A stretch of DNA of 8,679 bases from an uncultured Campylobacter sp. (GTDB lineage Bacteria > Campylobacterota > Campylobacteria > Campylobacterales > Campylobacteraceae): the NCBI RefSeq assembly GCF_938030785.1, contig NZ_CALHIK010000062.1, positions 1 through 8,679 on the forward strand, in the 5' to 3' direction. A program made the position numbers and the translations under genes. Under the pieces are notes generated by a model. That model worked only from the letters and a program-made list of their open reading frames with translations. It made no database searches and was not told where the DNA came from. Positions 5,506 through 8,679 of the stretch are shown here, in pieces. Numbering within the stretch: position 1 is the stretch's first letter; the number at the start of each line of letters is the position of its first letter.

Positions 5506-6843
5506 TTAAATTTTTTGATCCGAAATTTTATAAAATTCGTTCTCTTGATAAAATTTCACCACGGCCTCGTCTGCGCTTGCGCTGCGCTGCAAATACCGCA
5601 GCAAGGGCTCTGAGCGCGTATATATCACGCCTAGCCCCGCAAGGCTCGTCGCGCGCGAAAGCGCCACATAGAGCTGCCCTTTGGCAAAGATCCTGTCGAT
5701 GTCGCAGATGAGCTGCGGGATGCTCATGCCTTGGGATTTGTGGATCGTGATGGCGTATGCGAGCTTGAGCGGGAACTGATAATACCGCGCCAGCACGACC
5801 TGCTCGGCATCCGCGCCGCTTGCGGCGATCTCGCTTAGTTCGTATGTTTGCAGCCCCACGCGGCTTAGCATGCCCGAGGGCTTTTTTACGACCACGCTTT
5901 CGATCTCGCCGCCGGAACTTTTTTCGATCTTTTCGACGACGCCTTGCTCGCCGTTGAAAAACTCGCCGCTTTTATTCGCGGTAAACAGCACCTTTGCGCC
6001 CTCTTTTAGCGTCAGACTTTGCGGCGTATTTAGCGAGGCGATCCATTTTTGAATTTTCTGCTCGCTCACGCCGCTTTGCAGCGCTTCATAAACGCCCTCA
6101 AAGCTGCTCGGCGGCGCATTAAGCTTGGCTAGTCTGGCGTTATTTATCGCATCTACTTCGGCGTTTCGGCCCGAGATTATCGTGGCGTTCGGCTCAGCTC
6201 GCGCGGCATCGATGAGCAAAGATCGCATCAGCTCCGCCGACTGCTCGCTTGCGATGCCGAGCCGCAGCTCGCAAAGCAGGCGGTATAGCGCCGCATCTGC
6301 GGTGCGCTTAGAGCCTATCATCTCGACGTAAAAAAACTCGCACTGCCTCCACGCGTACGAGCCGAAGGCGTAATCCGAGTCGCTAAATAGGCTCGCGCGC
6401 AGCGCGCTCTCGCCCTCTTTACGCACCGGTGGAAGCTGATAAAAATCGCCCGTAACGAGCAGCCGTCCGTTAAATTTAGAATTTGAAATTCTAAGATAGA
6501 TCATCTCGAAAAGCTCGGCGCCGATCATCGAAATTTCATCGATCACGATGAGGTCTGCGAGGGCTAAAATTTTTCGCAGTTCGCTTAGCTTGCCGCTTTG
6601 TTTGCGATCGAAGCCCTTTAGCTCCTCGTGGTTTTTGCAAATGCCGAAGCGGAAGAAGCTATGCACGGTCACGCCGCCGATCTCTACGGCGCTGATGCCG
6701 GTGCTGCCGAGTACGATGACGAGCTTGCCGCGAGCGCGGTAATCCTTGATGAGCTCTTTTATTACGTAGCTTTTGCCCACGCCTGCGCCGCCCGTGATGA
6801 AAATATTGCGATCTTTTAGCTTCTGGATGATGAAATTTATCAA
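5506..6843 (-). CDS. Pif1-like superfamily 1 DNA helicase
   Basis: This 445-residue protein has the helicase motifs of the Pif1/RecD-like SF1B group: Walker A GGAGVGKS (18-25), motif Ia GSTGISAVEIGGVTVHSFF (46-64), Walker B VIDEISM (100-106), motif III GDFYQLPPV (132-140), an Arg near 180, motif V AYAITIHKSQGMS (362-374) and motif VI YVALSRATS (392-400). GDFYQLPPV and ATIHKSQG-type motifs are typical of bacterial Pif1 proteins, 5'-3' helicases that act on forks, displaced strands and G-quadruplexes. The length fits a minimal Pif1 core; no nuclease or extra C-terminal domain is seen. The start is TTG at 6843 (the frame is closed a few codons upstream and no ATG precedes Walker A). AGGA lies 7 bases upstream. 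It is the first gene of a pair with the DUF3137 gene and divergent from the NlpC/P60 lipoprotein. Confidence 0.9.
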   Translation of the reverse strand: MINFIIQKLKDRNIFITGGAGVGKSYVIKELIKDYRARGKLVIVLGSTGISAVEIGGVTVHSFFRFGICKNHEELKGFDRKQSGKLSELRKILALADLIVIDEISMIGAELFEMIYLRISNSKFNGRLLVTGDFYQLPPVRKEGESALRASLFSDSDYAFGSYAWRQCEFFYVEMIGSKRTADAALYRLLCELRLGIASEQSAELMRSLLIDAARAEPNATIISGRNAEVDAINNARLAKLNAPPSSFEGVYEALQSGVSEQKIQKWIASLNTPQSLTLKEGAKVLFTANKSGEFFNGEQGVVEKIEKSSGGEIESVVVKKPSGMLSRVGLQTYELSEIAASGADAEQVVLARYYQFPLKLAYAITIHKSQGMSIPQLICDIDRIFAKGQLYVALSRATSLAGLGVIYTRSEPLLRYLQRSASADEAVVKFYQENEFYKISDQKI

Positions 6844-6856
6844 GTTTTTTCCTATT

Positions 6857-6879
6857 TTTTGGCAAAATTATAGCCAAAA
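6857..6879. repeat. Inverted repeat flanking the helicase -10 box
   Basis: TTTTGGC (6857-6863) and GCCAAAA (6873-6879) are perfect 7-bp arms around a 9-base spacer. The TATAAT box of the helicase gene lies inside the spacer, so a protein bound here would cover the promoter. The arms lie within the 56-bp region shared by two divergent TTG-started genes. Confidence 0.45.
6867..6872 (-). promoter_or_regulatory. -10 box (TATAAT) for the helicase/DUF3137 pair
   Basis: On the minus strand TTTTGGCTATAATTTTG contains a consensus TATAAT 23 bases upstream of the TTG start at 6843, preceded by a T-rich run and TGG. This predicts a short leader of roughly 15-20 bases. No equally good -10 is visible for the plus-strand lipoprotein. 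Confidence 0.5.
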
Positions 6880-6899
6880 TTTTTTAAAAGGCATTTTGT

Positions 6900-8282
6900 T
6901 TGAAACGATTAGTATCTCTCATATTCTCCGCTTTAATCCTTGCAGGTTGTGGTAAAACCGTCCATAAGTTTATCCCGGAAAATCCCGCTGTTTTGGATCT
7001 CGAATACGCTCAAAACAGCGAGCGGCTGCCGGCTCCTGCGTCGGTGCAAAACATAAGCGGAAAAGCGTTTAAGAGCCGCTATTTTAAAATTTGGTTTGAC
7101 GATGCGCCGATTAAAGCGGAAATCGATACGTTTTGGGGGCTTAATTACGCAAAGGGGCGCCATTTTGACGCCGTAGGCAGGATATACGACGATGCGATCT
7201 ATCAAAGCATTCGTATAAACGCCAATGAAGAGGCGTTCGGGCTGATCTCCGAGCCCGCTATAACGGTAAAAAACGCGCTGCTGCGAAATATCCCAAGCGA
7301 CTTGCCGATTTTCGGCGATCCGAGCGAGCCGGGGGAGGGCGAGCCGTTTGATTACGCCGCAAATTCCGCCGTGAGCGTGGGCTATCCGCTGCTGCTATCG
7401 CATTACAGCAGAGACGGAGCGTGGGCGTTCGTACGCAACGACGGCGTGTGGGGCTGGATAAGAAGCGACGCGATAAAGCGCATCAGCCCTCAGCAGGCGG
7501 ATATTTATGCAAATTCTAAATTTATAACGATCCTGCGCGACGGCGCCGCCATTTATGAGGAAAGCGGTGCGGAGCTTTTTAGAGCGCGTACCGGCACGAT
7601 TTTGCCGTATGATTTTAGCGGCGAGCGCGATCTTGGCGGCACGCTCGGCGTACGGAGCGGATTCAGCGGCGAAATTTTAACCCAATTTGGCAGCAGGAGA
7701 TATTTCGTTAGTGCGGAGGATGCGAGGCTTTGGCCCGCGCCGCTTGATGAGCAAAACTCAAAGATCGTAGCCGCTAGCCTGCTCGGGCAGAAATATGGCT
7801 GGGGCGGGTATAAATTTCTTCGCGATTGCTCGCTTATGACGAAAGACTTTTTGGCAAATTTCGGATTGTGGCTGCCGCGAAATTCCAAGGCGCAATCGGG
7901 CCGCGGCGAGCGTTTTTCGCTCGCGGGGATGAGCGCGGATGAAAAGCTTAGCTTCATCGATAAAAACGGCGTGGCGTATAAAACCCTGCTGTATATGCCG
8001 GGCCACGTGATGCTCTACGTAGGGCAGGTGGACGGCAAGCCCGCGGTGCTGCACGACATCTGGGGGCTTCGCACGATGGACGGCGGGCGCGCAGTCATCG
8101 GGCGCACGGCGATTACGTCGCTTACTATCGGCTCGGATCGCGCTGATATCGCCGAGGATCGCCTGCTGATTTCGCGTATCAGCGCTATGAGCGTGCTCTC
8201 GGGCGAGGATGACGCTATCTCGGACGATCGGTTCGCTCCTGAGGATCCGAGTACTCTGTCTGCGTATGCGAGCGGAAATTAG
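6900..8282 (+). CDS. NlpC/P60 peptidoglycan endopeptidase lipoprotein with SH3b domains
   Basis: This 460-residue lipoprotein has the lipobox LAGC (14-17), with Cys17 as the lipid anchor and Gly at +2, compatible with outer-membrane placement. An N-terminal region (about 30-125) leads into SH3b-like domains: about 120-195 (PLLLSHYSRDGAWAFV at 163-178, GWI at 185-187) and about 205-275. A C-terminal NlpC/P60 cysteine peptidase domain covers about 285-410, with nucleophile Cys310 in YGWGGYKFLRDCS (299-311), His369 in MPGHVMLYVG (366-375) and His385 in VLHDIWGL (383-390). This SH3b plus NlpC/P60 layout is known from gamma-D-glutamyl-diaminoacyl endopeptidases that trim peptidoglycan stem peptides. 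After the catalytic Cys-Ser the usual Gly is Leu (DCSLM). The start must be TTG at 6900: an in-frame TAA lies at 6885-6887 and no ATG comes before the lipobox. AAAAGG is 8 bases upstream. The last ~35 residues are acidic and disordered-looking. Confidence 0.9.
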   Translation: MKRLVSLIFSALILAGCGKTVHKFIPENPAVLDLEYAQNSERLPAPASVQNISGKAFKSRYFKIWFDDAPIKAEIDTFWGLNYAKGRHFDAVGRIYDDAIYQSIRINANEEAFGLISEPAITVKNALLRNIPSDLPIFGDPSEPGEGEPFDYAANSAVSVGYPLLLSHYSRDGAWAFVRNDGVWGWIRSDAIKRISPQQADIYANSKFITILRDGAAIYEESGAELFRARTGTILPYDFSGERDLGGTLGVRSGFSGEILTQFGSRRYFVSAEDARLWPAPLDEQNSKIVAASLLGQKYGWGGYKFLRDCSLMTKDFLANFGLWLPRNSKAQSGRGERFSLAGMSADEKLSFIDKNGVAYKTLLYMPGHVMLYVGQVDGKPAVLHDIWGLRTMDGGRAVIGRTAITSLTIGSDRADIAEDRLLISRISAMSVLSGEDDAISDDRFAPEDPSTLSAYASGN

Positions 8283-8398
8283 GCTGCTTGCGGGTATGGG
8301 CGTGAATTGAGCTTCGCTTAGCAGCCGTCGTCATAGTTTGCTTTTGCCGTTGGTGGAGTCGCGCGCTTGACGATGCTGTGGTGCGTGCAAGCGTAAAT

Positions 8399-8415
8399 TT
8401 AAAACGGCGTTTTAA
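8399..8415. repeat. Palindrome 1 of the right-hand gap
   Basis: TTAAAACG and CGTTTTAA are 8-bp arms around a single G. Effectively this is a 7-bp stem with a 3-base loop. No U-run follows. Confidence 0.45.
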
Positions 8416-8466
8416 GTGCTGCGCCATTTTAAATTAGCCTAGATAGCGAACGAATTTGAAATTTCG

Positions 8467-8493
8467 GGCTTAAATTTAGTCTAAATTTAAGCC
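8467..8493. terminator. Palindrome 2 of the right-hand gap, strongest hairpin there
   Basis: GGCTTAAATTTAG (8467-8479) and CTAAATTTAAGCC (8481-8493) are perfect 13-bp arms around one base, giving about a 12-bp stem with a 3-base loop. Its base is G/C-paired like the hairpin at 88-120, and the inner TAAATTTA core is the same. It lies between convergent genes and is a likely bidirectional terminator. Confidence 0.45.
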
Positions 8494-8508
8494 TATATCT
8501 CGCAGTCC

Positions 8509-8532
8509 TTAAAATTTCGGGAGAAATTTTAA
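8509..8532. terminator. Palindrome 3 of the right-hand gap
   Basis: TTAAAATTTC (8509-8518) and GAAATTTTAA (8523-8532) are perfect 10-bp arms around the loop GGGA. AAAATTAG follows on the plus strand. It could help end transcription from either convergent gene. Confidence 0.4.
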
Positions 8533-8551
8533 AATTAGCCCGCAAGTCTGG

Positions 8552-8563
8552 TTAAAATTTTAA
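8552..8563. repeat. Palindrome 4 of the right-hand gap
   Basis: TTAAAATTTTAA is a perfect 12-base palindrome without a loop. It is AT-only and may be simply part of the AAATTT-rich background. Confidence 0.35.
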
Positions 8564-8617
8564 AGCGCTGTCTAAATTTACGCTCCTGTTTTAAAGCTCA
8601 ATCGCGCGCCGCTTTCC

Positions 8618-8679
8618 TTAAAAGAACAAAAAATATCTCGGCGTCTTGCGTTTATACTTTAGATACTCCTGCCCGTAGG
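8618..8679 (-). CDS. C-terminal end of a probable ICMT/PEMT-like methyltransferase (partial)
   Basis: Reading the minus strand from the right edge, one frame encodes 19 residues (YGQEYLKYKRKTPRYFLFF) before TAA at 8618-8620; the gene continues outside the window. The pattern [FY]GxEYxxYxxxxPR[FY] close to the stop is the familiar end of bacterial isoprenylcysteine carboxyl methyltransferase / phospholipid N-methyltransferase-like membrane proteins. The other minus frames stop within nine codons. Because only 19 residues are visible the family call rests on this tail alone. The gene converges on the NlpC/P60 lipoprotein gene. Confidence 0.5.
   Translation of the reverse strand, partial: YGQEYLKYKRKTPRYFLFF

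Larger units (their letters stand above)
8283..8617. other. 335-bp gap between convergent genes, no gene seen
   Basis: I find no convincing coding sequence here. The first part is GC-richer and holds pairings such as GGCTGCT (8282-8288) with AGCAGCC (8320-8326), and CGCTTG (8364-8369) with CAAGCG (8388-8393). The second part (from about 8395) is AT-rich and carries four separate palindromes listed individually. There is no tRNA or rRNA. A small RNA or a decayed gene cannot be excluded. Confidence 0.5.

Noticed and set aside
6659..6877. 72-codon minus-strand frame starting with ATG in front of the helicase gene
   Set aside because: It has a better start codon than the helicase TTG but is frame-shifted over the Walker A region and yields an Arg/His-rich peptide. 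Its ATG overlaps the TATAAT box, so it would not be on the transcript.
7553..8054. Minus-strand frames of 134 and 98 codons inside the lipoprotein gene
   Set aside because: Both are antisense to the SH3b/NlpC-P60 coding sequence, which has clear active-site motifs, and neither has a domain or ribosome binding site.
4532..8282. Helicase, membrane protein and hydrolase lipoprotein considered as an anti-phage or mobile-element system
   Set aside because: The genes are divergently transcribed, each belongs to a widespread housekeeping-like family, and no nuclease, toxin, recombinase or phage gene is present. Nothing beyond adjacency supports a defence role.
8215..8427. 70-codon minus-strand frame overlapping the lipoprotein end
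   Set aside because: It is a low-complexity Arg/Thr/Gln-rich product, half antisense to the real gene, without start signals.

Overview
The window looks like chromosomal DNA of a Campylobacter-type epsilonproteobacterium. The signs are AT-rich gaps packed with AAATTT and TAAATTT words, -10 boxes without clear -35 boxes (one an extended TGnTAnAAT form), AAGGA-type ribosome binding sites, and moderately GC-rich coding regions. By eye the GC content fits the higher-GC oral species (C. gracilis, C. rectus or C. showae type) better than C. jejuni. This is inference; no species can be read from the sequence.

Left part (1-2950): three tandem minus-strand paralogues of a periplasmic amino-acid-type solute-binding protein (SBP_bac_3 family). 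Each has a type I signal peptide, the family's ligand-binding Arg and Asp, a conserved cysteine pair and a shared C-terminal tail. No permease or ATPase gene is present, so they are orphan receptors here. The gaps between them hold hairpins and, for two genes, recognisable -10 boxes. The extreme left edge may hold the last codons of a plus-strand gene.

Middle (3020-4530): a small two-helix membrane protein of unknown function (minus) is divergent from a class IV PLP aminotransferase closely resembling D-amino acid aminotransferase (plus). The shared 83-bp promoter region carries an inverted repeat whose arms touch both -10 boxes.

Right part (4532-8679): a minus-strand pair encodes a Pif1-like superfamily 1 helicase and a DUF3137 membrane protein. 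The helicase stop codon is embedded in the ribosome binding site of the downstream gene. Divergent from this pair is a large NlpC/P60 peptidoglycan-hydrolase lipoprotein with SH3b domains. Helicase and lipoprotein both start with TTG and share a 56-bp promoter region with an inverted repeat. A 335-bp gap with four AT-rich palindromes then separates the lipoprotein from the C-terminal end of a minus-strand gene resembling isoprenylcysteine/phospholipid methyltransferases.

A loose common theme is amino-acid uptake or sensing, D-amino acid synthesis and peptidoglycan turnover, but nothing in the sequence ties these genes into one system. I see no RNA genes, insertion sequences, CRISPR arrays or phage genes, and no clear new defence or mobile system.
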